NCBI RefSeq assembly: GCF_001682855.1
Contig: NZ_MAQW01000001.1
Location: 726,990-775,082, forward strand
Reading direction: 5' to 3'
Length of the DNA: 48,093 nt
Source of the DNA: Bacillus sp. FJAT-27264
GTDB lineage: Bacteria; Bacillota; Bacilli; Paenibacillales; Paenibacillaceae
This document shows, piece by piece, positions 1 to 10,600 of the stretch. The position numbers and the translations under genes are program-made. Within the stretch, counting starts at the first letter, position 1. Each line of letters begins with the position of its first letter. The notes under the pieces are model-generated. The model was not told where the DNA came from. It was given only the letters and a program-made list of their open reading frames with translations, and did no database searches.

Positions 1-1
1 T

Positions 2-529
2 GCTACTGGCCCAGGGGCAATCATTCCGTACGCTTCAGGTGTGCCAATCACTATGACAACTATTATTGGTGGGTTAATCGGTACAACGAGCCTTGTAGGC
101 TTTGGCAACTCTGTAACAGGTGTCAACGCTGGTGGTGGGACCATCGATTTGACCGGTTCTTCAGGCACCCTGCTCAACTTTGCGTTCCAATGTCCACGAG
201 CCGGCACAATTACGAGCATGGCCGCTTTCTTTAGCACAACATCTGGACTTTCACTAGTCGGCTCAACGATTACAATTACAGCACAATTATATAGGTCAGC
301 TACCCCCAATAACACCTTTATACCGATCCCTGGCGCTACTGTAACTTTAGCCCCTGCACTAACAGGAATTGTCCCTACTGGCCAGATTAGTAACGGGGTG
401 TCATCCGGTTTATCTATAGCTGTTGCTGCCCAAGATAGCCTGCTCATGGTCTTCTCCTCAACAGCTTCCGGGCTAAGCCTGTTGAACACCATTGGTGGAT
501 ACGCTAGAGCGGGTGTCACGATCAGCTGA
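2..529 (+). CDS. C-terminal part of a collagen-like exosporium protein with a BclB domain (5' end outside window)
   Basis: The reading frame is already open at the first base. It begins with [13 protein letters not shown], the typical junction between a Gly-X-Y collagen-like stalk and a BclB-type C-terminal domain, followed by a V-G-F-G-N-S motif. The rest is a compact domain of about 160 residues rich in Gly, Ser, Thr and hydrophobic residues, with no cysteine, as in the trimerising heads of exosporium filaments. A GTG at 41 could be read as a start, but the coding match upstream shows the gene is truncated by the window edge. In spore formers these proteins are surface glycoproteins. The downstream glycosyltransferase fits a modifying enzyme. 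The family call is from recognised sequence; surface location is inferred from the family. Confidence 0.8.
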   Translation, partial: ATGPGAIIPYASGVPITMTTIIGGLIGTTSLVGFGNSVTGVNAGGGTIDLTGSSGTLLNFAFQCPRAGTITSMAAFFSTTSGLSLVGSTITITAQLYRSATPNNTFIPIPGATVTLAPALTGIVPTGQISNGVSSGLSIAVAAQDSLLMVFSSTASGLSLLNTIGGYARAGVTIS

Positions 530-574
530 TACATTGATGCTATTCGGATCTTCCAATGATACTTTAAACAATAT

Positions 575-625
575 AGCTGGTTCAAGATCTGAATAGATCT
601 ATGAGCCAGCTCTGTTTTGTTTTTT
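575..625 (+). terminator. Rho-independent terminator of the BclB-domain gene
   Basis: AGCTGG-TTCA-AGATCT pairs with AGATCT-A-TGA-G-CCAGCT across a GAAT loop, followed by a T-rich run (TTTTGTTTTTT). It lies 46 bases after the stop codon of the surface-protein gene and separates it from the glycosyltransferase gene. Confidence 0.8.
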
Positions 626-725
626 ACATAGTAATTCTCAAAAAAAACTCATATTTCAGCGTCTGCAGTATAGAAATTACAATAATACCCTTCACTCTGT
701 AGAACTCTCAAAGGAGATGCTTAAA

Positions 726-1835
726 ATGACCACCGTTTCGCTTTGTATGATTGTTAAAAATGAAGAGAAGAACATCGAACGCTGCCTAGCAAGTGCGAGG
801 CCGTTTGTGGATGAAATGATTGTCGTCGATACAGGCTCGACAGATCAGACGATACAGCTCTGCCGGGCAGCCGGAGCTCAAGTCTATAGCTTTGAATGGA
901 ATAATCATTTTGCAGAAGCCCGTAATTATAGTCTGGAGCAAGCGACTGGAGATTGGATTCTATGGATGGATGCAGACGAGGTAATTGATGTATCCGCCGC
1001 AGGAAATTGGAACGAACAGTTAGCAATAGCAGATGTGCCGTTGTTTAATGTTCACTTGGTAAATTATATAGGTGAAGCTCCCGACCCCAATGAGACATTC
1101 CATATTGCGCATACCCGGCTATTTCGCAACGGAATCGGACTGCGTTTTCTGTACCCTATTCATGAAACGTTAAATGTCGAAGAGATACTGATCGGGGAAA
1201 AAGCACCCCGGAGCATCGGACAAATCGAAGGCCTGATCATCTATCACTATGGCTACCTTCAGCCCTACGTTACAGCCAAACAAAAAAACGAGCGGAACCT
1301 GCGGCTTCTACTTCAAGAATGGAATACCGACAACAGCAATCCATGGACGGAATACCATCTGGCCAGTGAATATTATCGAACAGGGCAATACGAACAAGCC
1401 TTTAACTTTGTGAATTTGTCTATTGCCCGTTTTTTGAATAGCGGTAAATTACCGCCTTCCCTGCTATACAATTTAAAATATTCTTGTCTAATTATTATGG
1501 ATAGTCTGGAGAATATTCCAACAGGCATAGATAAAGCGATTAAGCTGTACCCGGACTATATTAATTTGTATTTTTATAAAGGCGTCGCTTTATTCAAGAG
1601 TAAAGAATATTCATCGGCCATAGAACAATTCGAGCAATGTATTCTCATGGGAGAAGATAACATCACTCACTTGATCTTAAAAGGTTCCGGTAGCTTTCAC
1701 CCCTGGTATTACAAAGGCAAGTGTCTGGAACAATTGCAAGAACCTAAGGCGGCTGCAAAAGCCTACGAAGAAGCGTTAAATCTCTATCCAAACTACGCGC
1801 TGGCACAAGAAGCGTTAGCCCAACTGGTCGTCTGA
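726..1835 (+). CDS. Family 2 glycosyltransferase with C-terminal TPR repeats (SunS-like)
   Basis: Cytoplasmic GT-A fold glycosyltransferase of about 369 residues. The N-terminus reads TVSLCMIVKNEEKNIERCL, the standard start of this family, followed by VDTGSTDQT for nucleotide-sugar binding and a WMDADE motif supplying the DxD metal site near residue 85. From about residue 200 the protein becomes helical and ends in TPR-like units (for example AYEEALNLYPNYALAQEAL). An ATG at 717 overlaps the AAAGGAG ribosome binding site, so the ATG at 726, nine bases after AAGGAG, is the better start. Related enzymes glycosylate peptides (sublancin synthesis) or surface proteins. Its place beside a BclB-domain gene suggests exosporium protein glycosylation, which is inference. 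Confidence 0.85.
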   Translation: MTTVSLCMIVKNEEKNIERCLASARPFVDEMIVVDTGSTDQTIQLCRAAGAQVYSFEWNNHFAEARNYSLEQATGDWILWMDADEVIDVSAAGNWNEQLAIADVPLFNVHLVNYIGEAPDPNETFHIAHTRLFRNGIGLRFLYPIHETLNVEEILIGEKAPRSIGQIEGLIIYHYGYLQPYVTAKQKNERNLRLLLQEWNTDNSNPWTEYHLASEYYRTGQYEQAFNFVNLSIARFLNSGKLPPSLLYNLKYSCLIIMDSLENIPTGIDKAIKLYPDYINLYFYKGVALFKSKEYSSAIEQFEQCILMGEDNITHLILKGSGSFHPWYYKGKCLEQLQEPKAAAKAYEEALNLYPNYALAQEALAQLVV

Positions 1836-1867
1836 ATTCTGCTCTCATCAAAATATAAGCGGTCGTT

Positions 1868-1909
1868 AAAAAACACAGCTCCGGCACATTGCCCGGAGCT
1901 ATGTTTTTT
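1868..1909. terminator. Bidirectional terminator between the glycosyltransferase gene and cysI
   Basis: A near-perfect stem (AGCTCCGG / CCGGAGCT with a CACATTGC loop) has an A run on its left and a T run on its right (AAAAAACA and TGTTTTTT). It can therefore terminate both the plus-strand glycosyltransferase transcript and the minus-strand cysJI transcript. Confidence 0.9.
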
Positions 1910-1929
1910 CCACTATCTATTCTATCTTT

Positions 1930-3657
1930 CTATACGCTGTGAAAATTAAGTCCTGAAGTTACCGCCTTCACATAACCGGCACGGATGACAAAATCGCCAA
2001 AGTGCTCACCCGATTGACGTTCTTTGGCATAACGGTGAAGCATCGGTGTGAGCAGTGATAGAATCTCATCCTCGCCGATATTTTCCCGATAAATCTTGTT
2101 CAGCCGGTCGCCTGTGAAGCCTGCACCCAGATACATATTGTATTTGCCCGGTGATTTGCCGATGAAAGAAATCTCACCCAGCGCCGGACGTGCACAACCA
2201 TTCGGACAGCCAGTCATCCGGATAACGATTTCTTTGTCACGCAGACCCGCCTCGTCAATCACCAGCTCCAGCTTATCCAGCAGCAGCGGCAAATAACGCT
2301 CGGCTTCCGCCATCGCCAGACCACATGTCGGCAGGGCCACACAAGACAGTGAGCTTCTCCGCAGTGCCGAATGATGGGCACCATCGGTCAGACCATATTG
2401 CTGAGCCAAATCCATAATCTTACGTTTCTTCGCTGTAGTGATGTTGGCAATGGTCAGATTCTGGTTCGGGGTCAGACGGAAATCACCGGTATGAATCTTG
2501 GCAATCTCCCGGAGGCCAGTCATCAGCTCATAGCCTTCCTGATCATGAATCCGTCCGCTCTGAACGTAGAGCGTCAGGTTCCAGCGGCCATTGCTGCCTT
2601 TGATCCAACCGTAACGGTCACCGTTATGCTCAAAATAAAAATCGCGAGCCGCCTCCAGCTGCCAGCCCAGCCGGTCATACAGCTCTGCGGTGAACCACTC
2701 GATGCTGTGGCGGTCGATAGTATACTTGAAGCGGGCGTTCTTCCGTACGGAGCGATTGCCATAATCGCGCTGAATCGTTACTGTCTTCTCAGCGACATCT
2801 ATCATCTGTTCCGGCTTACAGAACCCGATGACCCGCCCAAGCTGCGGATAGGTGCTGGTATCGCCATGGGTCATTCCCATCCCGCCGCCCACAGTGACAT
2901 TGAACCCGACCAGCTTGTTATTTTCAATAATAGCAATGAAGCCTAGATCCTGGGAGAACACATCCACATCGTTGGAAGGCGGCACAGCCAGGCCAATTTT
3001 AAATTTACGGGGCAAGTAAACTGAACCGTAAATCGGTTCAACCTCTGGTTGGTCTGCAAGACTATCCACTACCTTTTCCCCGTCCAGCCAGATCTCATGA
3101 TAAGCTGGTGTGCGCGGCGACAGATGATCGCTGATCCGTCTTGCCCATTCATAGACCTCACCGTGTACATCCGACTGGTATGGATTGGGGTTACTCATGA
3201 CATTACGGTTCACGTCTCCGCATGCCGCCAGTGTCGTCATCAGCGAATCGTTGATGCTTTTGATCGTCTTTTTCAGATTCCATTTCAGTACCCCATGCAT
3301 TTGAAAAGCCTGTCTCGTCGTAATACGCAGGGTACCATTACCGTATAGCTGGGCCAGTCTGTCCATCTCCAGCCATTGGGCCGATGTCGCCACCCCGCCA
3401 GGGGCTACGACCCGCAGCATAAATTGGTAGGCCGGCTCCAACTTTTGGCGCTCCCGTTCATTCCGCAAATCCCGGTCATCCTGCATATAGCTGCCGTGGA
3501 ATTTCAACAAACGGTTGTCATCCTCCGGCAAGCCTCCGGTTATCGGATTTTGCAGAGTCTCCACCAAGGCGCCCCGTAAATAATTACTCTCACTCTTTAT
3601 ATGCTCAACATCGCTAGGCGGACCGCCAATAGGTGTTACCGATAGTTTATTCGCCAA
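1930..3657 (-). CDS. cysI: Sulfite reductase hemoprotein beta subunit
   Basis: Six-electron reduction of sulfite to sulfide at a siroheme coupled to a 4Fe-4S cluster, using electrons from CysJ. The cluster ligands are visible near the C-terminus as [19 protein letters not shown] and, about 40 residues later, [10 protein letters not shown]. The N-terminal half carries SESNYLRG and the conserved arginine-rich siroheme-binding segments ([15 protein letters not shown]). The length of about 575 residues is normal. An ATG at 3666 sits directly against the AGAGGAG ribosome binding site with no spacer, so the TTG at 3657, nine bases after it, is preferred. It follows cysJ by about 50 bases and is surely co-transcribed. 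Cytoplasmic; assimilatory sulfate pathway. Confidence 0.95.
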   Translation of the reverse strand: MANKLSVTPIGGPPSDVEHIKSESNYLRGALVETLQNPITGGLPEDDNRLLKFHGSYMQDDRDLRNERERQKLEPAYQFMLRVVAPGGVATSAQWLEMDRLAQLYGNGTLRITTRQAFQMHGVLKWNLKKTIKSINDSLMTTLAACGDVNRNVMSNPNPYQSDVHGEVYEWARRISDHLSPRTPAYHEIWLDGEKVVDSLADQPEVEPIYGSVYLPRKFKIGLAVPPSNDVDVFSQDLGFIAIIENNKLVGFNVTVGGGMGMTHGDTSTYPQLGRVIGFCKPEQMIDVAEKTVTIQRDYGNRSVRKNARFKYTIDRHSIEWFTAELYDRLGWQLEAARDFYFEHNGDRYGWIKGSNGRWNLTLYVQSGRIHDQEGYELMTGLREIAKIHTGDFRLTPNQNLTIANITTAKKRKIMDLAQQYGLTDGAHHSALRRSSLSCVALPTCGLAMAEAERYLPLLLDKLELVIDEAGLRDKEIVIRMTGCPNGCARPALGEISFIGKSPGKYNMYLGAGFTGDRLNKIYRENIGEDEILSLLTPMLHRYAKERQSGEHFGDFVIRAGYVKAVTSGLNFHSV

Positions 3658-3709
3658 TGCTGCCATCTCCTCTCGCAGATCTTCCCTGTGTCCTCTCAGA
3701 CACTACATC

Positions 3710-5560
3710 TTAATATACATCGCGTTGGTAGCGCTGCTCCTGCTGCATTTGCTCCAGATAAGCGGCAGCATCCTCGGTGCTAAGTCTGCCCTCTTGCTGA
3801 ATGACAGTAATCAGAGCAGTATGGACGTCATGCGCCATATGCTTCTCGTCACCGCACACATAGACATGTGCACCCTCTTGCAGCCATTGATATAGCTCAT
3901 GACTCTTCTCCAGCAACCGGTGTTGAACATATACCTTCTCTTCTGTATCACGGGAAAATGCTACGTCCAGCTTCGTCAGCACACCATCCTTCAGCATCCG
4001 CTGCCAGTCAGTCTGATACAGGAAGTCCGTCACAAAGTGACGATCGCCGTAGAACAGCCACGATTTCCCTTCAGCACCAAGCTCTTCCCGCTCCTCCAGG
4101 AACGAACGGAATGGCGCTACACCCGTACCCGGTCCAATCATGATGATCGGGGCGTCACCACTAGCCGGAAGCTTGAAATTAGGATTGTTTTGAATATAAA
4201 TCGGCAAAGTATCGCCCGGCTGCACCCGCTCTGCGCAATGTACAGAGCATACGCCGTACCGATCCCGGCCGTGAGTCTGATAACGTACTGCACGGACGGT
4301 GAAATGAACCTCATCCGGATTCGCATTATAGCTGCTTGCTATGGAGTACAGACGGGCTGGCAGCTTGCGCAGAATCGGTACAAAGCTGCGGGCTGGTGCC
4401 TGCCAAGGCCCGAAATCCTGAACCAAATCCAGCAGGTCACGGCCATGGATATATTCTTTCAACTCCTGCTGGCGCTCTGGCAACAGCAATTCCTGAAGCT
4501 TATTGCCGGTGGAGAACTGTACCGCTTGCTCCAGTAACGGCTTGGTCAGCACCGTAATCTCATAATGATATTTGAGCGCATCTAGCAAAGAGCCTTCATC
4601 GCCCTTCTTATTGAAAGGAACCTTCTCTTCCGGTTTCCAACCAAAGGCTGCAATAATCTCGTCAACCAGCTGCGGGTGATTCTCAGGGTAGACACCAAGG
4701 GAATCTCCTGGTTCGAATTGTAGGTTAGATCCGGCAAGCGACAGCTCCAGATGCCGTGTTTCACGATCTGAGCCGCGTCCGTTCAGATTAATATTCTCAA
4801 GAATTTCAGCTTGAAAAGGATTGATGCGTGAATATTCTGACGTCTCTTGCCCTGATGCATTGTCAGCTGCCTTTACGGCTTCCGTAGCAATGGCTGAGGG
4901 ATTAAGGCGTTCTTGAAAGGATTGCAGTACACCTTCAATCCATTCCGCCACCGGTTCATCATAATCCAAATCGCAATCAACGCGCGGGTACAGACGCTGT
5001 CCGCCAAGTTCCTCCAGACGCTGATCGAAGTCTTTTCCAGTCTGGCAGAAGAATTCGTAGGAAGTATCGCCCAAAGCCAGGACAGAGAAGCGCAGATGCT
5101 CAAGTCCCGGTGCTCTCTTACTATAAAGGAATTCATGAAACGCACGGGCATTGTCCGGCGGGTCTCCTTCGCCATGCGTACTGACCAGAATCAGTAAATT
5201 CTCCACTTTCTTCAATCCATTCGGCTTGAAGCTGTTCATGGAAGACTGCGTGACCTGGAATCCCTGTTCCTCCAGCTTGCGGGATAGACTACCAGCTAGC
5301 CGTTGGCAATTACCCGTCTGAGAGCCGAACAATACCGTCACCTCTCGGGAAATAGACGGCTGACTGACCGGGGTAACACTCTCTTCAGCCAGAACAGGCG
5401 TGGATGACAAAACCGCAGTTGCCGGTACCGCTGCCTGGAGAGCAGACAAGTAACCGCTTAGCCATATCTGCTGCGAAGGCGTCAAGGTTGGTAGCAGACG
5501 GTTAAGAAGCTCTGCCTGCTCCGGGGTAAACGGACTGTTAGTGACTTGTAATTGCAACAA
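3710..5560 (-). CDS. cysJ: Sulfite reductase flavoprotein alpha subunit (NADPH)
   Basis: Diflavin reductase passing electrons from NADPH through FAD and FMN to CysI. Domains in order: a short N-terminal helical part (1-70), a flavodoxin-like FMN domain (about 72-215, VTVLFGSQTGNCQRLA), a linker, an FAD domain (about 240-440, with RLYSIASS) and an NADPH-binding domain (GPGTGVAPFRSFLEER, then YVCGDEKHMAHDVH), ending in the expected aromatic residue (RDVY). It starts with TTG at 5560, preceded by AGGAGAGGTGG. The 616 residues match the family. First gene of a cysJI operon; sulfate activation genes are not in this window. Confidence 0.95.
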   Translation of the reverse strand: MLQLQVTNSPFTPEQAELLNRLLPTLTPSQQIWLSGYLSALQAAVPATAVLSSTPVLAEESVTPVSQPSISREVTVLFGSQTGNCQRLAGSLSRKLEEQGFQVTQSSMNSFKPNGLKKVENLLILVSTHGEGDPPDNARAFHEFLYSKRAPGLEHLRFSVLALGDTSYEFFCQTGKDFDQRLEELGGQRLYPRVDCDLDYDEPVAEWIEGVLQSFQERLNPSAIATEAVKAADNASGQETSEYSRINPFQAEILENINLNGRGSDRETRHLELSLAGSNLQFEPGDSLGVYPENHPQLVDEIIAAFGWKPEEKVPFNKKGDEGSLLDALKYHYEITVLTKPLLEQAVQFSTGNKLQELLLPERQQELKEYIHGRDLLDLVQDFGPWQAPARSFVPILRKLPARLYSIASSYNANPDEVHFTVRAVRYQTHGRDRYGVCSVHCAERVQPGDTLPIYIQNNPNFKLPASGDAPIIMIGPGTGVAPFRSFLEEREELGAEGKSWLFYGDRHFVTDFLYQTDWQRMLKDGVLTKLDVAFSRDTEEKVYVQHRLLEKSHELYQWLQEGAHVYVCGDEKHMAHDVHTALITVIQQEGRLSTEDAAAYLEQMQQEQRYQRDVY

Positions 5561-5835
5561 TATCCACCTCTCCTAAACAAGAAATCTTGCTCCGTATATA
5601 GGGCTGATGCAGCCGCATATCCTTACATCATGGATTCAGGCTAACATAATAAATGGAAACGGGCAATGAATCGTAATTCCGCTATTTTTTGTATAATCAT
5701 GCAATATTGGCTATAAATCGCTAAAAAACGATCGAAATCATAGTAAATCACCCCGTTTTCCCTCACTTCATTACAATAAGTAATAAGTTGTATCAGATAA
5801 ATTGATAAATTGATCTAACCGTTAACGCCCCGAAA
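5561..5835. other. Upstream region of cysJI
   Basis: About 275 bases with no gene. It is AT-rich and must hold the cysJI promoter on the minus strand. A weak inverted repeat joins a GGAAACGGG (near 5655) with a CCCCGTTTTCC (near 5752). I see no riboswitch. In Bacillus cysJI depends on the LysR-type activator CysL, but I cannot pick out a convincing site here. Confidence 0.4.
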
Positions 5836-5866
5836 ATATAAAAAGGATAGGCCGAGGCCTACCCTT
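5836..5866 (-). terminator. Terminator of the QOR2-like gene
   Basis: Read on the minus strand, AAGGGTAGGC and GCCTATCCTT pair around CTCG and run into TTTTATATTTT. It lies about 50 bases after the stop codon of the oxidoreductase gene. Confidence 0.8.
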
Positions 5867-5913
5867 GTTTGTGAAAACTATATTAGTGTTACCTATCTGT
5901 TAGGACAAGTTAA

Positions 5914-6810
5914 TTATTCAGCACTGGCAAAAGCGCTCTTGTTCGCTGCTAGTACTGCCTTCAAGCCAACCGGTGCTTGGCCTGTAAAATCTTTCACAGT
6001 CGTTGTAACTTGTCCATATTCTCCTTTAGAAGAAGCGGTCTGGAACGAAGCAAAGACTTGTGCGGCTCCATTCGGCAATCCGGCAGTTTCATAGATGCCT
6101 ACCAGTTGCTCCGTTGTCAGTGGAACGAATTCAATAGCTCTGCCGGTGAACTCGCTGGCAATTGCAGCGATATCCTTGCCATTCAATGCTTCCGGCCCTG
6201 ATACATCCAGCGTCTGGTTCCCCGAAACAGCAGCTATGAGTGCCGCTGCCGCAGCATGGGCACAGTCTTCGCGTGTAACATAGGCGGTCGCGCCATCACC
6301 GGTAGCAGCGGCGTATTGTCCGGACGATACCGCTTGCTGCAGCGCAGGAATCAGACTATGAGTATAAAGGTTATTGCGGAGAATGGTGTAAGACAAGCCG
6401 CTACTCTTGATCTTCTCTTCCGTAGCATAATGATCTCCTGCCAGCAGGCAAGCTGTACCCGGTTCTGGGCTAGGTAACGAGGTATATACCAAATGCTCCA
6501 CACCCGCTTGGACTGCTGCATCTACAGCATTGAGATGCTGCTGCACACGCTGGCCGGGAACACCAAGTGCATCGGTACTGATCAGCAGCAGGCGTTTGGC
6601 TCCGGCAAAAGCTTCCGGCAGCGTCTCCGGCTGGTCAAAGTCCGCCTGACGGACAATCACTCCACGTTCCTTGAGACCGGATAACTTCTGAGGATCACGA
6701 CTTGTAACAATGATTGGGCCCTGATGATGCTCAAGCAGCCATTCAATGGCCAATTGCCCGAGTTGTCCGCTTGCACCTGTAACTAATACCGATTCATTTG
6801 TTTTACTCAT
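5914..6810 (-). CDS. NmrA/QOR2-like NAD(P)H-binding oxidoreductase
   Basis: Atypical short-chain dehydrogenase of 298 residues. The N-terminus shows the Rossmann dinucleotide motif VTGASGQLGQLA, then TSRDPQKL after beta-2, and YTSLPSPEPG where QOR2 (YtfG) proteins have their substrate-pocket segment. YVTREDCAHAAAAAL is also characteristic of this branch. Family members reduce quinones or act as NADPH sensors; the substrate here is unknown. The gene is monocistronic, with a consensus promoter overlapped by a palindrome (separate entry), so expression is probably induced by a redox or electrophile-sensing repressor encoded elsewhere. RBS GGGAGGAAT. Confidence 0.85.
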   Translation of the reverse strand: MSKTNESVLVTGASGQLGQLAIEWLLEHHQGPIIVTSRDPQKLSGLKERGVIVRQADFDQPETLPEAFAGAKRLLLISTDALGVPGQRVQQHLNAVDAAVQAGVEHLVYTSLPSPEPGTACLLAGDHYATEEKIKSSGLSYTILRNNLYTHSLIPALQQAVSSGQYAAATGDGATAYVTREDCAHAAAAALIAAVSGNQTLDVSGPEALNGKDIAAIASEFTGRAIEFVPLTTEQLVGIYETAGLPNGAAQVFASFQTASSKGEYGQVTTTVKDFTGQAPVGLKAVLAANKSAFASAE

Positions 6811-6840
6811 GCTCTATTCCTCCCGGATAATGTTTAAATG

Positions 6841-6883
6841 ACTAACTTGTAATCATTATAGTTACAGGTTGGTTGAATGTCAA
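6841..6883 (-). promoter_or_regulatory. Consensus promoter with overlapping operator for the QOR2-like gene
   Basis: On the minus strand TTGACA (6878-6883) and TATAAT (6855-6860) are separated by exactly 17 bases, a perfect sigma-A promoter. The inverted repeat ACTTGTAA-N9-TTACAGGT (about 6844-6868) spans the -10 box. A promoter this strong overlapped by a palindrome implies repression. HxlR- or MarR-type redox repressors are the usual partners of such genes, but none is encoded next to it. Confidence 0.85.
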
Positions 6884-6891
6884 CTCTCTTC

Positions 6892-6947
6892 AAAAAAAGA
6901 GAAGCCCCCCGCTGATCTATTCCATAATCGGCTCAGCTGGCTTCTCT
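6892..6947 (-). terminator. Terminator of lspA
   Basis: On the minus strand AGAGAAGCC and GGCTTCTCT form the outer stem, and an inner AGCTGAGCCGAT / ATCAGC helix extends it. It is followed by TTTTTTTG. It also insulates lspA from the divergent-side promoter of the QOR2-like gene. Confidence 0.85.
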
Positions 6948-6976
6948 GATTGATGATATTATAAATGCTTTTCGGT

Positions 6977-7426
6977 TCAAATAATCCGCTTCAACTGACC
7001 TACAATCATATAACAAAGAACCAGCACAACCCCGGCATTGATGGCCACATCTGCAATATTAAGAATGCCGTTACTGTGGCCGAAGACCAGAAAATCCGTT
7101 ACCTTGTTGAACAGCACGCGGTCTATAGCATTGCCAATCGCCCCGCCGACCAGGAATCCAGCAGCTGCGTTCAGCAGATGGCCACTAATCTCACCTTTGC
7201 GGCGGTAATAAAAGATAGCTACGACAAATCCAACTGCGACAATGACAAAATATCTACCAAAGCCCTGAAAGGAGCTGAAGGCTGCACCGCTATTTTCATA
7301 AAACGTAAATTTCAGGAGATGAGCCCAGAACGGGATCGTCTCCCCTACTTCCATATGAGTGCGCACCAGCCATTTTGACACTTGATCAACAAGAATGACG
7401 AGTGCAGATATCAAATAAAAAATCAC
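6977..7426 (-). CDS. lspA: Lipoprotein signal peptidase (signal peptidase II)
   Basis: Integral membrane aspartic protease that removes signal peptides from diacylglyceryl-modified prolipoproteins, such as the three binding proteins in this window. It has 149 residues and four predicted membrane segments. Conserved blocks are DQVSKW, ENSGAAFS, GGAIGNAIDRV and NIADVAINAG; the two catalytic aspartates are in AIDRV and NIAD. The usual FNxAD is LNIAD here. It starts with GTG at 7426, ten bases after AAAGGAGG. It stands alone, not joined to an RluD-type gene as in Bacillus subtilis. Confidence 0.95.
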   Translation of the reverse strand: MIFYLISALVILVDQVSKWLVRTHMEVGETIPFWAHLLKFTFYENSGAAFSSFQGFGRYFVIVAVGFVVAIFYYRRKGEISGHLLNAAAGFLVGGAIGNAIDRVLFNKVTDFLVFGHSNGILNIADVAINAGVVLVLCYMIVGQLKRII

Positions 7427-7630
7427 CGGCTGTCAGCCTCCTTTTAACCTCTAATGAATAGCCAGGTTTTACTCTGATGTGCTATCTATAAACTAATCGC
7501 ATCCCGCCTAAAAAACAAGCCTGTCCATTACTTTCTAGTCAAATTGCAATGCCTTTACTCACATTAAAGTTAGATTTTTGCAACCATTAGACTATCTATT
7601 GCAATCATTGCGTGGTACACCCGTTTCTTC

Positions 7631-7660
7631 AAAAAAAGACAAGCCCCATCAGGACTTGTC
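7631..7660 (-). terminator. Terminator overlapping the stop codon of the hybrid kinase gene
   Basis: On the minus strand GACAAG and CTTGTC pair around a loop containing the TGA stop codon at 7649-7651, followed by TTTTTTTG. The last codons of the kinase therefore form the left arm of the terminator. Confidence 0.85.
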
Positions 7661-10600
7661 TTCTTCATTCTCCGGACTATTGTCTGGAAACAACACTTCG
7701 CCGCTGGCCTGTCTGATTTTCACGATCTCTTCGAGTGTATGAGACAGCTCGCCTGGCGGATACGGCTTGGTAAGATATTTTTGAATAACATTATTAAGTG
7801 CGTTTTTATCCGATTTATCTAAGGCAGAAGATATCACTAGCGGGATCGTCTCAGTTCGCTGATCTTCCTTGAGCATACGGATGAGATCCCAGCCGTCCAG
7901 TTCGTCACCAAGCATCAGATCAATTACGATGGCTACGAACGGCGTCTTCAGCGCCTGATCAAATGCTTTTTGCGGATGGTAGTGATGTGTGACCCGGAAG
8001 CCTTTACCCTTCAGTTCCTCCGACAACAGCAGCGAGAGGCTGTAATCATCCTCCACGATCATGACATTGGGCTTGGCTTCTTTGTCCGGATTCCATCGGC
8101 CCCCGTCTTCTTCATATTGCTTTTGCTCGGAGTAAAGGTTCGGGAGGCTGAACCAGACCGTTGTTCCTTTACCTTCGACAGATTCGATGCCGATCTCGCC
8201 CTTCTGCTTATCGATAATCTCTTTGCAGATGGCGAGGCCAAGCCCTGTTCCGCCAATGCGCTTCGAAGCGCTATTGTCCACTCTTCTGAATTTCTGGAAT
8301 AAGTGTCCGATCTGATCCTTCGGAATCCCCAGACCATGATCCTGGATTCTGACCACAATACGGTCTTCCTCATTGTGCAGGTGAACGTTCACCTCATTGC
8401 TGTCTGGGGAGAACTTGATGGCGTTGCTCAGCAAATTCGTGAGCACCTGAATGATTTTGTCCCTGTCTACTTCCACGTCAGAATTAAATGCTTCGTCTAC
8501 CAGCAGCACATTGTGTGAACCCAGCTTGTATTGGTCTAGTACGCCCAGCACGATTTCACTCAGATTCGCAGATTCCGTCACATATTGCTGCTTGCCAGAC
8601 TCCATGCGCTGAAGATCCAGGAAATCATTGATCAGCTCCGTTAATCGCTTCGCTTCCTTGTGAATCGTCTCCAGATATTTAAGCTGCTTCTCCGGCTTCA
8701 TCGTTCTGGCCAGCAGCAGTTCCGTGAATCCCAGTACACTTGATAGCGGTGTTCTCAGCTCATGACTGACCGTGCTAACCAATTCAGATTTCATCAGATC
8801 CAGCTCATATTCCCTTGTAATATCTCGGTGAACAAACAAGGTACCAATCCGCGCATCCCGCCGGAACACCGGAATAGCATATACATCGATATGCTTCACA
8901 GACTCGGTTCCGATCGAATACCGCATGCTGGCCGATTCAGCCGCCTCTTCACCCAGTGCCTTCTGGAAGAAACCGCGGATGTCGTTTGATTCGTTGGAAG
9001 CCTGCATGAAATGGCCCATCCACTCTTCTTTGGATTCATGACCGCCTTCCGTCCATTTGCTGTAATCGGTCATTTGACACAGTGCTTTATTAGCATGAAG
9101 CATCGTACCTTCGGTATCCACAAACTGAATACCCTCATTGACATTGTTGACGATATCCTGGTTCAGCTTCCGGGCATGTTCGATTTCCTCGTACATGAAC
9201 AGCCGCTCAATAGCCAGTGACACCCGGTTCATCAGACCCTGGACCTCATTCAGCTCTTCGTCACTGAAGGATAGGCCGATCCGGCTGCCACAGAAGACGG
9301 CCAAAATCTCATCCTCGGCATTAACTACTTTCGTATAGAAATCATAGCAGTACATCTGATCCGGCGCGATTCCCTGTTCCGCCTCGGTTGCCGGGCGTTT
9401 GATGACATAGGAGCTTTCTGTTTGCAGGCGATGCAGCATTTCGCTGCAACTGCTCTCCACATAGCGCTTGATCCGGTCCTGGGGAATTCCCTTGGCCGCA
9501 TAAATTGTATCCTTGGCAAGCAAGAAGAAGCTTGAATCAAAGGAATAGAGTCGGTTCATAAAATGCAAAAACTTTTCAACAAATTCATTTTTGTTAAGCG
9601 TATAGGAAATATCATGATTGAGCTGATTGTTGAGCTCCAGCATAGTCTTCGTCTGTTCCGTCGCCTTAAGCGTCAGTGCCAACTCCTGCTGAACGCTCTT
9701 CAGTGAAGTGATATCGCTGGCAATCAGGATATACTGGTAGATTGTACCTTCACTATTGAGGTAAGGAACAATGGTCAGATTCAGCCAGGTTGTGGCACCG
9801 GACTTCGTTTGCAGCCCGATTTCATGGGTCCAGACACCGCCACTCTTCAGCTTACGGTACATTTGCTGCATGTCATGCTCCGACATATCCGGCATCTCGA
9901 ACAGCTTGTATGTATATCCGATAATTTCGGTGTTTCGGTAGCCCGTATAACTGCTCAGATTGTCATTGGCATAAGTAAAGACACCTTTAGCGGAGAGGAT
10001 GCCCACAGCCGCTGACTGATCCAATGCCTTCATCATGCTTTCAATTTCACTCAGTGAGCGCTGAAGTCTATGCTGCTGATCATGAAGCTCATCCTGCTGG
10101 GCATGCAGTTCTTCATTCTGCATCATCAGTTCTTCTTCTTTATCCTGAATACTATGAGCCATATCCAGGAATGCATTGTACAGACGCCCAATCTCATCCT
10201 TCTGATGCAAGGTGCCGAGCAAGATTTGTTCTCCGGCCGCCAGGGAGTGGGTAGCCTCTTCCAGCTTCAGGATGGGAACAATCAGATTCCTGAGAATGCG
10301 CCACACCAGCAGGGTGAAGAGAAAAAGAATCGCCGTACTGAACAAGAAAGCGACTACTGTAAACTCATTGGCTTTGTGTATGGAGTTCTTGGCCATCTCA
10401 TTCAATGCAGTGTCTGCACGCTTTTGATACCCCTTCGTGTAATCAAGAAACTCATTGACTTTAGCCGTAGTGCCCCCTCCCGAGGTTGACCGAAGCGCCT
10501 CATAATTTCCTTCTTCCGCCAGTTTAAGTGCTCGTGGCAGGAGTGTGTATTTGTACTCGGTGTAAAAAGCCTTCAGGTCATCCCGATACTTCGATTCTTC

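Noticed and set aside
2371..2946. Plus-strand 191-codon frame inside cysI
   Set aside because: It is antisense to a strongly conserved gene and matches no family.
5640..5770. A fourth palindrome module upstream of cysJ
   Set aside because: GGAAACGGG and CCCCGTTTTCC are present, but there are not four palindromes at 51-62-51 spacing.
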